The notes under the pieces are model-generated. The model did no database searches and had not been told where the DNA came from. It saw only the letters and a program-made list of their open reading frames with translations. A stretch of 64,000 nt of DNA from Isoetes taiwanensis (lineage: Eukaryota; Streptophyta; Lycopodiopsida; Isoetales; Isoetaceae): NCBI GenBank assembly GCA_021234155.1, contig JAJEKV010000160.1:354388-418387 (forward strand), in the 5' to 3' direction. The translations under genes were made by a program, and so were the position numbers. Below, one piece after another: positions 47,869-61,413 of the stretch (its first letter is position 1; every line of letters begins with the position of its first letter).

Positions 47869-49867
47869 TTCTGCAGTCGTGGTCGATGGCTTTTGATAAG
47901 GTATCTTTTTTTTTGTTCTTTGTCCGTAATGCGTTTCTTGTAAATCTCCTCTTTTGGTTAGTACATATAGGACTAGGTAACTTATAGACACTGAAGTTGC
48001 AATAGAATTAGTCTGAATCCGACTGCTGGAGCCTATAATTAGAGAGCATTGTATTATGAATAAACAGAACAAATCTGCAGAGTTTGTGATGAGGGAGAGA
48101 TCAACCACATTTTCTTCCTTACAATGACTGTAGAAGGTATAGATTCCCCTAGCACAAGAAATGGCTAAAGAACCATGTAGCTAGTTGCAGTTTCAGTTGC
48201 AAAGTGTTTTCCTTTGTTGCCCAGATTTAAGTTAGCTAAGGATGCAGTTAACTGTTAACCAGTTATAGTTTGCAGACATAGTAGCTCTTATGTTTGTCTG
48301 TGCATGCTGCGTAGTATGTCTTCTACTTTATGAGTTTTTGTGCTGAATTTTCTTATGTTCTGCCCCTTAGCTTGTTGTTTGCAAATGTGTTTTTTCATAC
48401 ATTTAGTTAGTAGATACATTGAGACTTTACACAGCATGCACTGAGAGTTGAGATGTTGAACATTTTTGTCAACAATTACATATTGATCTGCCAGAAGGAA
48501 AGCATCATTACTGGCATATAAGGTTCGTGAGATGCACAGAATGGTGTGACTGCTGGAAGGCAGGCATTATTGTTGACACATAAGATGCATGAGATGCAAC
48601 GATCAGAATAAAGTGTACTAAACTACGTACGATGAATGACAGTAGCATTTAATTTGTCCTTCACATTGATTGTGGAAAATATGGATTTCCATTGTATGCC
48701 CATAGAAAATCCGTGCTCTGAATCATGGGTTTCAAATGGAGCTCTCTAACGAGAACTCACACGTGAGCTAGGCAAGCAAGCCTAAAAACATGTACCAATC
48801 ATGAGGAATTGAAGCACTTGATTGTGGCCCATCCTCTAGTTTTGCTGGGATTTTATGCATATCTATAAATGGCCTCCACTTTCTCTATTTTACTGTGGGT
48901 GGGTTATGTATGCAATGCACATGTTCCATAGCAATAAATGGGCCCTGTTACGCAACTGTCATTTTTAAATAGATTTACCTCTGATTGGAATCCAACTACG
49001 CACACAAGACTTACAACATAAACAAGACAACTCCGCTGATGTGAGGCTTGAGTTATTATTTTCAGTTTTGTATGTCAGTGTTAGATGATTTTGAAGAAAG
49101 GAGTGCGAACTAGCTATGTGATGTGAAAGATGGAATGGCTTCAAGGTTTTGTTTTTTCATGGCAGATTCAAGTCCTTGCAAATTCCAATACTGCAGAAGT
49201 TGGAGACTCGGGCTTGGACAGAAACATGAGTCTTCTGTTTGGCTATATGCATTGTGCTCTATCATATTTTGTTCATAATATACAGATTTTTATCAAGTCA
49301 TAATGAATAAACAAAAAGCATATGTTGTGTCTAGTATAATGTAGATGCAGGATTTTGGGAAGAATTCAGGGAGTTTTTGCAGAGAGGTTGCTTTTTACAG
49401 TAAACTAATATGCTGTCCTATATCATGCTTTTGGCTTCTTGTGTATATAGAACCAATTGATTCGATATACCTTGTGATATTGAATATAACAAGGTTAAAT
49501 TTGAAGACCATGAAACCTTGAGGTATTGTAATACAAAGACATTAAAGAAATAAGATCTATTACTTTGACTTCTATTGAAATGTTTTAACAAATACAGGAG
49601 GCAAAACGCTACACAGTTGTCCAAAAGGGCCGTTTTATTGTTTTGAACAGAAGTATGTGGGAGCTAACTAAGGTGCACGATAACAGTAAGGGTAGACTCA
49701 TGCTTCCATGTAGTACCAAACAATATGTTATTGCAATTACAGGCATAAGTATGAAGACGTCCAAATTTTTTAAATGCTCTTTCCTTAAGACCATTTTGCA
49801 ACAGGGTCATTTATAGAAGACATGTTATGACAATACAACTAGTCAAACAAGAATTCAGAGAGAGGAA

Positions 49868-50100
49868 TTTCAGGAAGCAGAACCTGTCTCAGCATTGCCT
49901 GCATATTCTCAAAGTAGGATGGCCATTTCGGATCCGTTGCTCCTTGCAGTAGCTTTAATGCACCCAAAAAGTAGTCATTTGAACTTATGTGATTCTTATT
50001 ATAACCACTTCGATCGAAACATTCCGGTCAGGCTTAACGTCTTTGAATTGAATCAAACCTTCTTGAATATCTCCAGCATTGAACTGTGCCTTTGAAAAGT
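49868..50100 (-). pseudogene. Minus-strand gene fragment at the copia-empty site
   Basis: This is the uninterrupted version of the fragment at 7110-7251. Two overlapping frames are readable: one ending PEIPLSEFLFD-stop, one with AQFNAGDIQEGLIQF and KPDRNVSIEV. The GAACTTAT where the copia element inserted in A lies at 49981-49988. Not assignable to a family. Confidence 0.3.
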
Positions 50101-50129
50101 ATCCAACTTAAATATCAGTGCAGTATCCA

Positions 50130-50250
50130 ACTTAAATATCCTGCTTGTGGGGCACAACCAACTGGAAGGCTAAATTCCTAGCATTTTTGGTAATCTTTCA
50201 AGCCTTTCAAGACTATGTTTCTCCCATAACATTTTAATAGGTCTTACTGC
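50130..50250 (+). pseudogene. Leucine-rich-repeat fragment, unit B copy
   Basis: The core SIFGNLSSLSRL then FSHNIL is kept as in unit A. The preceding segment retains CTGCTTGTGGGGCACAACC, where unit A has lost the CTG-containing part. Confidence 0.4.
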
Positions 50251-50785
50251 ACATCTAACTTCTATGAAAGGAGAAAGATTCTTCATCCAACTATATTTGT
50301 CGATCAAATGCTCAGATCCTAAGATTCGTCCTTCAACTATTTTGTGGATCAGAATGACGCCCTGGATCTCGATTGTGATGCATCTTCGACAGAACAGTGC
50401 CGGATAGGTGTGGGATAGGCATTGCCCACCGAAGCAATAAGATCTTTTAATGTAGATTGTCGAAAGGTCAGTTAGAACAATTCTTTTATGATAGATTGTC
50501 GGAAGATCAGTTAGATCGAGTGTCAGAGTGCATCCATTTAAGCCAAATATCAGCCCATTATCACATCTTCATTTCGTTTAGGATTAATAGATGTTTTTGC
50601 GCAAAATGCCAAAGGCCCAATCAAAATGATGGGTCATTAGGAAATTATTGAAAATAGGCTTGGAAATGAGCAGATCCCAAATGAATCTGAATTTGGAACG
50701 GCCCTTCAATCTTTGCATAGACCGATTTTGCGGATCGACTGGACTTGCAATACTTAGTTTCCATGTATCACTTCTTGTTAAAGCC

Positions 50786-51022
50786 AAATATCCCACATGC
50801 CAGATGCTAAGATGGGGACAAAAGTTCTTATATATTGATAGGGGATAACAGCTGAAAACTCAGCAAGCCGTGTGATGAGCACAGAGCGAACTATTCTTTC
50901 GCCTTTTACTAAAGAATACCGTGTGCTCGTCACAAATCGCGGCATATGCCATTTTTTGGGATGCCTTCTTTTCGGAGAGGGTTCAACAAAAAAACCAAAT
51001 AGAACATCTTGCAAAGCCTTTT
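50786..51022 (+). repeat. 240-bp hairpin repeat, copy R2 (unit B)
   Basis: Standard core with both inverted pairs. Its unit A partner R2 is altered in the proximal arm. Confidence 0.85.
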
Positions 51023-52196
51023 GCTTATTATTGAAACTAAAGCAGTTGCAATGGAATTAATATCGGACACCTATGTAAGGCAACCATTAGGATAGAAGAG
51101 AGCTAAATCCGATTGTGAAGCTTATAATAAGGGAATAAAAAGAACTCACATGCAGATTTTGAGATGCCTGATACATAAGGTGCATGAGATGCAAGAATTA
51201 GCTATATATTAGAATGTAACGAGAGAGAGACCAAACACATTTTCGTCCTTTCCATTTACATTGACTGTAGAAACTATACATTCCATAGCATACCCTTAGC
51301 ATTGATCATTGACGTGTTGTGTGGCACAAGGGAATGGCTAAAGAACTATGTAGCTAGTTGCAAAGTGTTTTCTCGGTTAAGGATGCTCATTTCTTGAATC
51401 GAGTTTGCGGACATAGTATTTGTTATGTTTGTCTATGCATGCTTGTATGGTATGTCTTCTACCTTATGCTTTTTTATGCTGAATTTTATGTTCTACACCT
51501 TAGCTTGTTATCCTAAATTTTCTTTTATGCTTTTGTTTGTAATTCATTAAAGGTTTTGTCTGCAGATTGTAAATATGGCCTTTCATACATTTGGTTAGTA
51601 GATACATTGAGACTTTACGACATGATGCGAGAGTTGAGGCGTTGAGTATTTTGTTAACAATTACATATTGATGCATACAAGAAAGGCATCATGCGGCATA
51701 TCGGGGTTCATGAGATGTCTGAGAATGGTGTGAATTAAGTACATAAAATTTAATGGAGCAGAACTCACCTTTAAAAGTTGAGAAATTTAAAATTTTTTGT
51801 CAACAATTACATCTTGAGGAAGGAAGGTATCATTGTTGGCACATATAGATCACGACAATGATTACGTTGAGCTGACTACATAGATGAATGACACTCATTC
51901 ACTTTTGTCCAATTGTGGAAAATATAGATTCCCATTGCATACCCCATAGAAGCATGGCAAGTGAGCTAGATCTCACCGGTGAGCTAGGCAAGGAAGCCTA
52001 AAAGGATATACCTATAGCGGGGAATATAGCGTCATTTAGTCCAATACTGCGAGAAAATTTGAAGACTCGGGCATGGGCCGAGACATTAGTCTTACATTGG
52101 CTATATAATTGTTCTACCAAATTTTGTTGGTAATATAGCCGTGATTTTAAGTCATAATGAGTAAACAAAAAAGCATATCTTGTGCCAAATATCCCA

Positions 52197-52421
52197 TGCC
52201 GGATGCTAAGATGGGGACAAAAGTTCTTATATATTGATAGGGGATAACGTTGAAAACTTCGCCAAAGAAGTGTGATGAGCCGCAGCGAACTATTCTTTAA
52301 GCCTTTTACTAAAGAATACCCGTGTGCTTCGTCACAAATGCGGCGTATGCCATTTTTGTGATGCCTTCTCTTGGAGAGGGGCTCAACAACAAACTAAATA
52401 GAACATCTTGCAAAGCCTTTT
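52197..52421 (+). repeat. 240-bp hairpin repeat, copy R3 (unit B)
   Basis: The sequence is rearranged around the proximal arm (GATGAGCCGCAGCGAAC), with an extra C in ACCCGTGTGCTTCGTC. The ATTCTTT/AAAGAAT pair is intact. Confidence 0.8.
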
Positions 52422-52631
52422 CTTCGCATCCCAATTAAGCGTTTGTAATCGTTTCTTGTAAATCTGCTCTTTGATTAGTACTTATTATTGAAACTAAAAG
52501 CGGTTGCAATGGAATTAATATCGGACACCTATGTAAAGGCAACCATTAGGATAGAAGAGAGCTAAATCAGATTCTTTGAAGCTTATAATAAGGGAATATT
52601 GTAAATTGAATAAAAAGAACTCACCCCACAA

Positions 52632-52871
52632 AAATATCCCACATGCCAGGATGATAAGATGCGGACAAAAGTTCTTATATATTCATATGGGATAACGGTA
52701 GAAAACTTAGCAAGCCGTGTGATGAGCCACAGGCTTAACTATTCTTTTAAGCTTTTTACTAAAGAATACCGTGTGCTCGTCACAAATCGCGTGACATATG
52801 CCATTTTTTGGGATGCCTTCTTTTGGGAGAGGGTTCAACAAAAACCAAATAGAACATCTTGCAAAGCCTTT
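52632..52871 (+). repeat. 240-bp hairpin repeat, copy R4 (unit B)
   Basis: The proximal arm is altered (GAGCCACAGGCTTAAC). The distal arm TGTGCTC and the inner pair are intact. It follows R3 closely, as in unit A. Confidence 0.8.
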
Positions 52872-53204
52872 CTTAGCATACCAATTACTTTATTGTCTAA
52901 TAAATCAGACACGGCACCGTTAAACCTCTCCTCTTTTCTTTCCTCATGCCATTTTTCTATGTATGGCGTTGTTCTGGCAAACATTTGTGTTATATAGCGA
53001 TCTTTCAATTAAGTATATGTTGCCCTGCAAATTATGTTGGATTGCTGGACTTTCACACTCCCACATTTGATAGTTTATACTAACATGTCTTATGACTATT
53101 CATTAAGTCAATGGCCATTTGGTCTTTATATAGATTAGCTCATGCAATAAATCTTTGGTACATAATCATAGAAGTTGAATAGATACTTTTGACTTGCTAG
53201 GTTA

Positions 53205-53393
53205 TTGAAGGGGTTTTACGTTATGGAGATCGAGTTTTGGTCTTCTACACTTGGGACATGGATGAGAAGTCGCGAATTGAGAACCACGAAGCAATTAGAG
53301 CCGGCCTTAATGAGCTTGGATCTATCCTCCTCCGATGTGGCAATTAAAAGTCAAGAGTTGCTTCTACTTGGGATCATTACGGATGGCCGATAA
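53205..53393 (+). pseudogene. Short ORF, unknown, unit B
   Basis: A 62-codon frame with WSSTLGTWM and VAIKSQELLLLGI. The colinear region in unit A (about 15920-16090) has the same words broken into different frames. No family recognised. Confidence 0.2.
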
Positions 53394-53491
53394 ATCGAAC
53401 CCCATTTTTTTCAGTTGCCATGGCTTTGCATGCATGTTTAGAGATGGTGGCCGAATTATCCATTTCTATTAAATTCTCGGCTATACAAGTT

Positions 53492-53524
53492 GAATATGAA
53501 TCCATCTTAGGTGGATTCATATTC
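53492..53524. repeat. Perfect 13-bp hairpin, unit B
   Basis: Arms and loop are identical to those at 16190-16222. Confidence 0.8.
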
Positions 53525-53659
53525 ATCTTCATCTTCGTTTTTTTTTTTTGGGTCACATATGTCTATAACACCCTTATGTTGGGGGGGGAGGAGGGATCAC
53601 ATGTGTCTATAACACCCTTATCTTGAAGGAGGAGAGAATGTGTGTGGCAATCCAGAGAG

Positions 53660-54300
53660 AGACCATGTTGGAGCCTAGGTGGCATGCATGAGCCACCTTG
53701 GCATGTTGAATCTAGGTGGCATGTTGGATCCACCTTGGCATGTTGGAGCCCACGTGGCATGTTTGAGACACCTTGGGATGTTTGAGCCACGTGGCATGTT
53801 AGAGTGGGCATGGCATGTTTGAGCCAACTAGGTGGCATGGTGGATCCTAGGGGTACAACATTTGAACCATAAGAAATAACATATGAAATTGATTAAACCA
53901 TTAGAAAATATTACATTAGAAATGTCATATTACATTGATGTTTCAATTGGAATGTTGAAGCGGCATGTTGGAGCCTAGGTGGCATGTTTGATCCACCTTG
54001 GCATGTTGGAGCCCACGCGTGGCATGGTTGAGCCACCTTGGCATGTTGGAGCCTAGGTGGTATGTTTGAGCCACCTTGCGCGTTGGAGCCTAGATGGTGT
54101 TTGAGCCACCTTGGCATGTTGGAGCCCACGTGGCATGGTTGAGCCACCTTGGCATGTTGGAGCTTAGGTGGCATGTTTGAGCCACTTTTGCATGTTGGAG
54201 ACCCTAGGTGGCATGTTGGAGGCCACGTGGCAAAGTTTGAGCCACCTTGGCATCTTTGGAGCCCATGTGGCATGTCGCGGAGCCAAATGGTAGATCCTAG
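53660..54300. repeat. GCATG-rich minisatellite (unit B)
   Basis: The same two-block arrangement as in unit A with the same unique spacer (about 53850-53945). The number of units is almost unchanged. Small indels at CTG-like positions interrupt the long minus-strand frame less than expected (148 codons open, 53911-54357). Confidence 0.85.
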
Positions 54301-54329
54301 GGGGCACAACATTTGAACCACAAAAAAAA

Positions 54330-55431
54330 TAACACATTGTTCACGGCAAACCTTCAACCTCGATTAGCTTTTAGAACCTCCAAGTTGTTTATGCAAAAAC
54401 TTGGAAAAATTATCAAAGAACTCAAGTTCTAAGTGATTTCCCAAAACCAAGAAAAGGCACTCTCAACAAAACTTATGCCATGCACAAACAATCTCAATTT
54501 TGATACCATTTCGGTTCAAGCAAGTGCTCTAGTATGCAAAAGAATCTTTAACCAGTAAAAAGTCTAACCCCAAAACATATCAGAGAACTTGGTTCAATTT
54601 TGATAATTTGACCAAGTCAAAATAAAGTCAATGTTCCTAGTAGAATTCATATTTTTGCAGCTATCTCGAACCCTTGCAAGCGAGTGCATCGATTCTCGGA
54701 ACAAGAAATATGCAAAGCGTGACCTTAAAATGTGATTTTCGTGATTGACATCACTTTGCAACAATGACTTAGAACTTAAGATTTTTCAGTTTTTATGATG
54801 TTTCTTGAATGTTTTTTCTAACATGAGTTGTGGTGGAGAGGGATAAGAGGAAACTAGGTGTACACGGGTTGGAGTATATATGCTAGTTTTGTCATTTTCT
54901 ATTTTACCGCATCCCAAGAAATCAAATTTGGGGGTCTAAATTTGGCCAAATTCAATTTTTCAAAGCTTGATTACATTTTGGAATAAGAAAATTTGGATAA
55001 TAAGGACTTTTTTGTTTTTAGGGCAAGAATGGCTAAGATGCATGATTTTGCAACAAAAGGTGATGACTTGGCAAGCAAAGATGGCCGCGGCAATTGAGGG
55101 TGGTGATGTGGCAAGAAAATTAGCAAACAAAGTTTCTCCTAGTCAAGAACTTTTTGTGACATGGATATGATATGGTGATGATGTGATATAATGGAATTTT
55201 TGACATGTATACACAATGATGCTTTGATTTTTGAGATTTTCGGGACAACTTTTTTTGTCTTTTCTAGGCTCTCTATCTTTATGTTTTGGAGAGATAATAT
55301 GGTATTGGACTTTAGAAATGGCTAAATTGGATGGAATGATTATAGTAAAGCCTTGAGAAATAGCAAATCATGCCTTAAGATGTAACATCATGGCAAAAGC
55401 TTGAATCATGCAAAGTACCATTGAATTTTGA
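54330..55431. other. Gene-free stretch, unit B
   Basis: Counterpart of 17010-18155. It lacks a segment of about 30 bp present in A near 17965-17998. Nothing else to report. Confidence 0.4.
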
Positions 55432-55764
55432 GTGGTCTTTGGGGCCTTCAACCTTGACTTCAAGTGTTCAAGATGCTTAGGTGATCAATTGTCCTTCAAG
55501 AAATGCCGATATGGTGCCAAACTAGTGTCCATCTTTGGTTTTTCATATCAACGTGTCTTCTACAAGTTGCCAGGTGATGGATGTTTTCAAGTTTCACGCT
55601 CTACAAGCTCACACGCACACACATGTATTAAGTCAAATGCTTGTGAAGTGTGTCAAGCATACATATCCATTTGTTGTATCTTGCCATTTTGTGGTGATAA
55701 TGGAATGTGGACAATTTGGTCATGTATGGATTCTTATAAAACCATAAAAACCACACCTCCTTAA
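55432..55764 (+). CDS. Hypothetical Cys-rich ORF, unit B copy
   Basis: The frame has 110 codons. The first 78 residues are identical to the A copy, and the extension includes ICCILPFCGDNGMWTIWSCM. Function unknown. Confidence 0.2.
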   Translation: MVFGAFNLDFKCSRCLGDQLSFKKCRYGAKLVSIFGFSYQRVFYKLPGDGCFQVSRSTSSHAHTCIKSNACEVCQAYISICCILPFCGDNGMWTIWSCMDSYKTIKTTPP

Positions 55765-56999
55765 AAAACAACACCTCAAACAAACACTACCTTAAAAAAC
55801 AGCGGCTTTAAAAAACATCCTTCAAAAAAAACCATACCGCTGAGAAAAACAACACATCCTTAAAAGAAACTACACCTCCTTAAGAAACCGCACATTCTTT
55901 TAAAAAAACTATGGCTCCTTATCAAAAACTACAGCATATTCTTGAAAAACTATACCTTCGTATAACTACATGTAGGTTTTCTTCAAATCTTCAAAAAAAC
56001 AACCCATATTCTATTTTTTCTATTGTTTTCAGCCGTGGACCAAATGTTGGGGTTGTAGTAGTGAGGAGAAAAGCAGAATATGTGGATATATGAAAGTAAA
56101 TTTAGCCATCAATATGTTGATTGTATTGTTCATGATGTTGAAAATGGTAAGAAGACATAAATTTTACTATAAATGACTGTGAGCAAGTTTTGGATAAAAC
56201 ATTATGTGAAGAATGGTCGTCCCAGTTGCATGAAGGAGTTGAGAAGGTAGATTGTAGGATAAAGAAAGAAAGTATTCGAATAAGCTATTGTATTCGAAAG
56301 CAAACAGTGTACTAAGATAGAGGAAGTGGAAGAAAGATGTAGATGGCCATTTGCTCCGGTGGAAGAAGACCATGCTGATGATACCCATTCTGCAGTCATT
56401 AACATCTGCATCTTTAAATCTAGTTAATTGTATAAGACCTTAAAAGTCGAAGAAGCGTTGTATGTATATACTATCAAATATTTTTATGAGTATAAATAGA
56501 CATGCATCAAGTGGTCGAGGGCAAGGAGTTCGGCCTCCGCCTGCTTCTTATAGCTAGATAAAACATTGTGATCATGAACATGATAACAATGCCACAACAT
56601 GATGTTGCTTCCTCGGAATAACCATGCAACACCGCCATAGACTCATAAGTCTTTGGAAAACTGTTTCACCAACTATCACGCCGTTCTATCCTCTTCTCTA
56701 CAAATAGTCCAAGCCACCAACATATTTTTATTCTTGGCTACCCTGAAAAGTGTCTTAACAAAGTCTTCTCTCTCACTCAAACAACGAGCTACATCTACCT
56801 TTGAACTAAACTTAGCAAGCAATTTGCCCAACCAATCAAATGTCTCAAAGGTCTCTTTGTTGTTCCGACCAAACGTGGTGGAAAAACCAAAGGGTTTCGA
56901 CTCGGTCCATGGACTCTACATAGACGCCGTTTTGTGAAAAACAGGGGAAAGAACAAAAAAAAAAAATGCTCTGAGCATTACCGGCTTAAAGAGCCATGG

Positions 57000-58580
57000 C
57001 AGGCAGCTAGCATAGCAAAAATGACTCGGATTTCCTAAATTGGTGGATTTGTTGGGAAATGGGAGAATCTAGGAGGACTCGGAAATGCGTATTTGGGTGC
57101 AGACCGTCCCCCTCTGGCCAAGTTTATGCTCTACTCTGATTTTCTGGCTGATTTCATTACCAGATGAACTATAACAACCTCCTGAGGTGCCGGCAGGAGG
57201 TATAATCCTAGAAGACTAACTGATTGTTATCATTATGAATCATCCACACAATTATCCTGGTCCGTTTGATGTTTTGATCCACATTATACGGTATCGCTAG
57301 CGTGGTTTGTTCATGATCAAAAGGATCTCTAGAGCATACGACGAAGATGAAGAAGAATAGTTACATATCATGTTATGTTCGATAATCGTATTAGTATAGT
57401 AGTACTAATGTTATTTTGTTTCTATTTGCGAAGAATATCACTATCTATATCTTATCCCTCATATATAATTTACATTGGGTAGATTCTAGTCTTTGATAAT
57501 CGTCTTCAAATATTGACACGTGAGGGCATTTGTGCAGTATACTTCTATAGAAAATATTTTGACATGTAGCAAGATAGCAAGGAAAAAAACTTTGCTTCAA
57601 GGCAAGCCATCTCCATCCGCAAGCTATCTGCGACAGCATTAATGCGCAAGGAGAGACAATCTCGAAGTTCATATGGTGTCTAAGCCTAAGTTTTCCTTCT
57701 CTTATTTTCTTTAAATCGAAGTTTGCCATTCTTCAACGCCCTACTCTTTGGCATAAGGTATGTTTTTTTATCTCATTTCGGTGCTAAATGTTAGTCCTGA
57801 TCCATTCCGTAAATATGTATTTTTCACGCTTTCTCTGCCTCGGGCGCTTTGGCCGTGATACTGGTCGTGAGAAGGCCTTCGATTTTTGCCGCCTTTTTTT
57901 TTTTTTGAGGTATAAATCTATCAAGCCAAGTAAAAGCTCTTTCTTAAGTAGATGAAACAGTGGTATTCCATTTTCGCAAATGAAACCAAGCTATTCTTTT
58001 TCGATGGGGTATGGAGGTCTAGTCCTTCAAGCTATGGGTTCGGGCTCCTTCTTCTCAGGTGATTTCCAGGTATCGATATCCCGCCCTAACATTCACCATT
58101 AGGTTAAGCAAAAAAAGTAAAATGAAGGAGATCAAGAAAAAAAGGAAATGAAGGGAGCAAAGAAGGAGATTCATTAGAACCAAATATTATGGCTAAATTT
58201 AAACTGAAGCAAAGGCGTGAAATTGCGGGGAGATTTGATAGGGGGCGGGCATTTGAGATTGATGAAACTTACTTTCGGGGCACGCGAATGGACATGAGCA
58301 ATGAGATTACTTTTGCTAACTACTTTATGTGCAAAGTCAAATCAAGTATATCTGTTTCAAGGATCCGGATTTCGTCCCTGGATTGAACATCGTTGTTAGG
58401 CGGGGGTCTGCGATGCTTCTTTCCAACGCCTGCTCCTTCCTATTTTGACATATTCCGCACTGCGTTTCATTGAAGGAAAAGCACCATTTTTGTCTACTAT
58501 TATAATTGTGTGGCTAGGGTTAGATCCGAAATCAGGTTATTCACAAGATTGTTAGTAACGGTGGTTTTGAAATGTAAATG
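57000..58580. other. Gene-free stretch, unit B
   Basis: Counterpart of 19750-21330. No supportable gene. It has many small differences from A at CTG/CAG/CCG. Confidence 0.4.
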
Positions 58581-58583
58581 ATA

Positions 58584-58610
58584 GAAGAAGAAGAAGAAGA
58601 AGAAGAAGGT
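58584..58610. repeat. (GAA)n microsatellite with local duplication, B only
   Basis: About eight or nine AAG units lie between two copies of GGTTTTGAAATGTAAATGAT. Unit A has a single copy of that 20-mer and no microsatellite (about 21312-21331). Confidence 0.9.
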
Positions 58611-58732
58611 TTTGAAATGTAAATGATGATAGAGAGGTATCTTTGGCTATGAGAAGGGGAAATAAAAACTAGTAAACTAAAAAACTAAACCTACATAGTG
58701 CAAAATCGTTATGTGTAAATCTAAAATCAAGA

Positions 58733-58762
58733 GGAAGGAAGGAAGGAAGGAAGGAAGGAAGG
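58733..58762. repeat. (GGAA)n microsatellite, unit B
   Basis: About seven to eight units, shorter than in unit A. Confidence 0.95.
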
Positions 58763-59235
58763 TTCTTTTTATAGATGCATGAGGCCAATCGGCCTATGGG
58801 ACCCAAATTACATCAAGAGAAAACATTCGAAGAATAGAAATCTAAAATCAAGAGAAAAAATATTAGACATACTCAAGGCAAGAAACAGAAAAGGCAAAAA
58901 AAGGAAAGAAAAGAAAGAAACACTAGAATAACCAACCGTGGACTCAAACACTAGAAAATATAACCAACCATGGACTCTATTGAAACGACAAGGAAAAAAA
59001 GGAATAAGAACACTATTCCAACACAAGTCCTACCATTTAAAAATATCGGGCTATCATTCAGCTCTAAATTTGCAAACCAAACATGCAAACTACTTTTAAC
59101 ATTTGAAGTCTGTATGCATTAAGGGTTGGTACTTCTGAATTAAGGGAACAATGCTAAAAGCTTAAGCTAATAATGATTAGGAGCAAGGGGACGATGTGAA
59201 AAGCTTACGTCAAGACTAGTTAGGTAATTTTGATT

Positions 59236-59386
59236 AACATCCATGTTCAAGACACTTTCCCACACAATTTTAAGGACATAACGTCATTTTGATCACCATA
59301 TTTCCTTCAACATCCATGTTCAAGACACCTTTCCCACACAATTTTAAGGACATAATGTCATTTCGATCACCATTTTTCCTTCAACA
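59236..59386. repeat. 73-bp tandem duplication, unit B
   Basis: Same pair as 21943-22093. Confidence 0.9.
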
Positions 59387-59707
59387 TTGTGCGTGGTTTA
59401 TGACAATTTCGATACGTTGCATCAAGTATCTTTTACATAGCGTGTTATTTGCACCCGGTGACCAAAAGAAGGCCCGTCGCGATAAATTTCTTGTATGGTA
59501 AATAAGTTTCAAAGTTCTCGCTTGTGCACAAGATCATTTATCGGGATCAGCCCACTGATGCTTAAACAACACTATATGACTACACACAAATATGGCATGT
59601 TTCGCACAATGTCCACGGTAGGAACTTTGCATAAGGTGTGAGTTAAAGTTAGACACAAGGGGATTTGAACCCGGTAAGGCCATTGTTTTTATTTGTTTTA
59701 CTATTTT

Positions 59708-61413
59708 CACTTAAAAAAAGTACAACATGAGGCATAAATACCTTTGTCGTATACAATTCTTCATTACATTTGCCTACTTCTTTGACACCATCCACCAGAA
59801 AATGGAAGAAGTTTCTTACATCAAATAAAGACCATATTGGCCATATATATTGAATATGTTGTAATCATTGTATGTATAATGGTTATATAGCTTAGTTAAA
59901 AACTTAATTTTACTAGTTTGTATTAGTTAGTGTTGTCATATAGGTTTTTTTTTCCAATGGTATCTACCCTTACCTATAGTATATTTATGCAAAGATCGCA
60001 CCATGGTCCGCGACAAAAAAACGCTTTGTTTCTATAGGCATATGAAGTTTTTTTTTGCACGATGGCCATGGGTGTGATAAATCAACTTTGCATAAGTGTA
60101 TGCTCTTAATTTCGTGATGTGAGCTTGTAGGAGTTTCATAAAAGGCGATCACATTTTTATTGCTTTCGAAATAAGGTGCTACAATTCCGCCATGGCAAGC
60201 GTCCGGTCTGAGAAGGCTTGGGAATAGTTCCAAGCATGGTATGATGAGATCTAAGTAAGAAAATCTGGCATTATCAACTATCACACTTAAGAGTTCGCTC
60301 ATCGCTTCAAAACCCGTGGATGCTACTCTAATTTACGATAAATTCTGCCTCGATTGTATATATAATTTTCGAGGTGACCAAACATATTGATATGTATAGT
60401 CTGGTACATTTACAACTTTATGATCGCGGGCAAAAACTAAAAGTTGTTGAGAGAAGCATCACTCTCTCTCAACAGGAAATGTTATATTGAGTCTAAAAGT
60501 CTTTTCTCGAGCTACTTCCTAAAGCTGATCATGATAAGGTGTGAAGGTCATTCAAGAGGCTACCATCTCGCTTATGTGAGAAGGATGGGAGGGAGATATC
60601 ATGTTTGCTACTTACATGATCTATTTGATCCCACCAACGATCAATGGGGCGCAAATAAAAGCTATTGTAGATCCTCATTCACCTATAGAAGGAGTATTTG
60701 ATGCATAAACAAAAGAACCGGGTGGAAAAACAAGACAGTGGATGAGGGAAGAGTAGGAAGACAAAGCCGAGGATGAAATGTTGTTGATAGATGAGGTATG
60801 ATGGAAGCCTTAAGAGAGGGTGCCCGGTATTGGAACATGGGCCACATATTCGCAGTCAACGGGCTCCATTGTGGCTCATGTTTTACTGCCAAGTGAACGG
60901 CTCTTGGTTCTTAGGGTTAGCCGTGAAACCCTAATGGCTTACCTTTGATCCTTCAATTGAAACTGCCGTGGATCTCTATGGCACACCATCATGCAACACT
61001 ACTAACGGCTAGTTGCATGCATGAATACGGATTTGATGCTGATGGCACACACAACCCACTATTTTTACGGCCGTTTTCTTCCGAATCAAACGCCCAAAGG
61101 CATGTATCCTCCACATTTCATGTATTTCAAAATTTCCACGCGGCCCGCACATGCAGCAAAATATGAAGCCATTTTTATGAAGTTTCGGAAAGAGTTTTCA
61201 ATTTTGAATGTAAATCGTAGGCTTCTTTGAGGACCCTTCATTTTGGCGGGTCTCCAAGATCGATACATGGCACTTGATCCCCGCCGGGGCTTGCCCGATC
61301 CATACTCTGCATTCTTATAAATTCTATGTTATGGTTCTTAGTTCTCTGTCTAAACTTATCTTGGTTTGAATTTATCTTTGCCTTCCCCCATTTACATTCT
61401 CATTTTTTTCAAG
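59708..61413. other. Spacer upstream of transposase copy C
   Basis: Colinear with 40183-41889. It includes the conserved 9-bp hairpin (60446-60473) and a short frame (60444-60701). No defined transposon end or promoter. Confidence 0.4.

Larger units (their letters stand above)
40183..59707. repeat. Macro-repeat unit B (complete)
   Basis: The unit runs from just after the CACTA element to the point where the same starting sequence (TTCACTT then an A-run and GTACAACATGAGG) recurs at about 59704. Its period is about 19.5 kb. It holds one full-length but broken pogo-like transposase, the tRNA-like hairpin, the conserved ORFs, four 240-bp hairpin repeats, the minisatellite and the microsatellites, all in the same orientation as in A. 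It lacks both the copia and the CACTA insertion, so it shows the empty sites of both. The unit boundary is a convention set by the CACTA insertion point, not a seen recombination junction. Confidence 0.9.
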
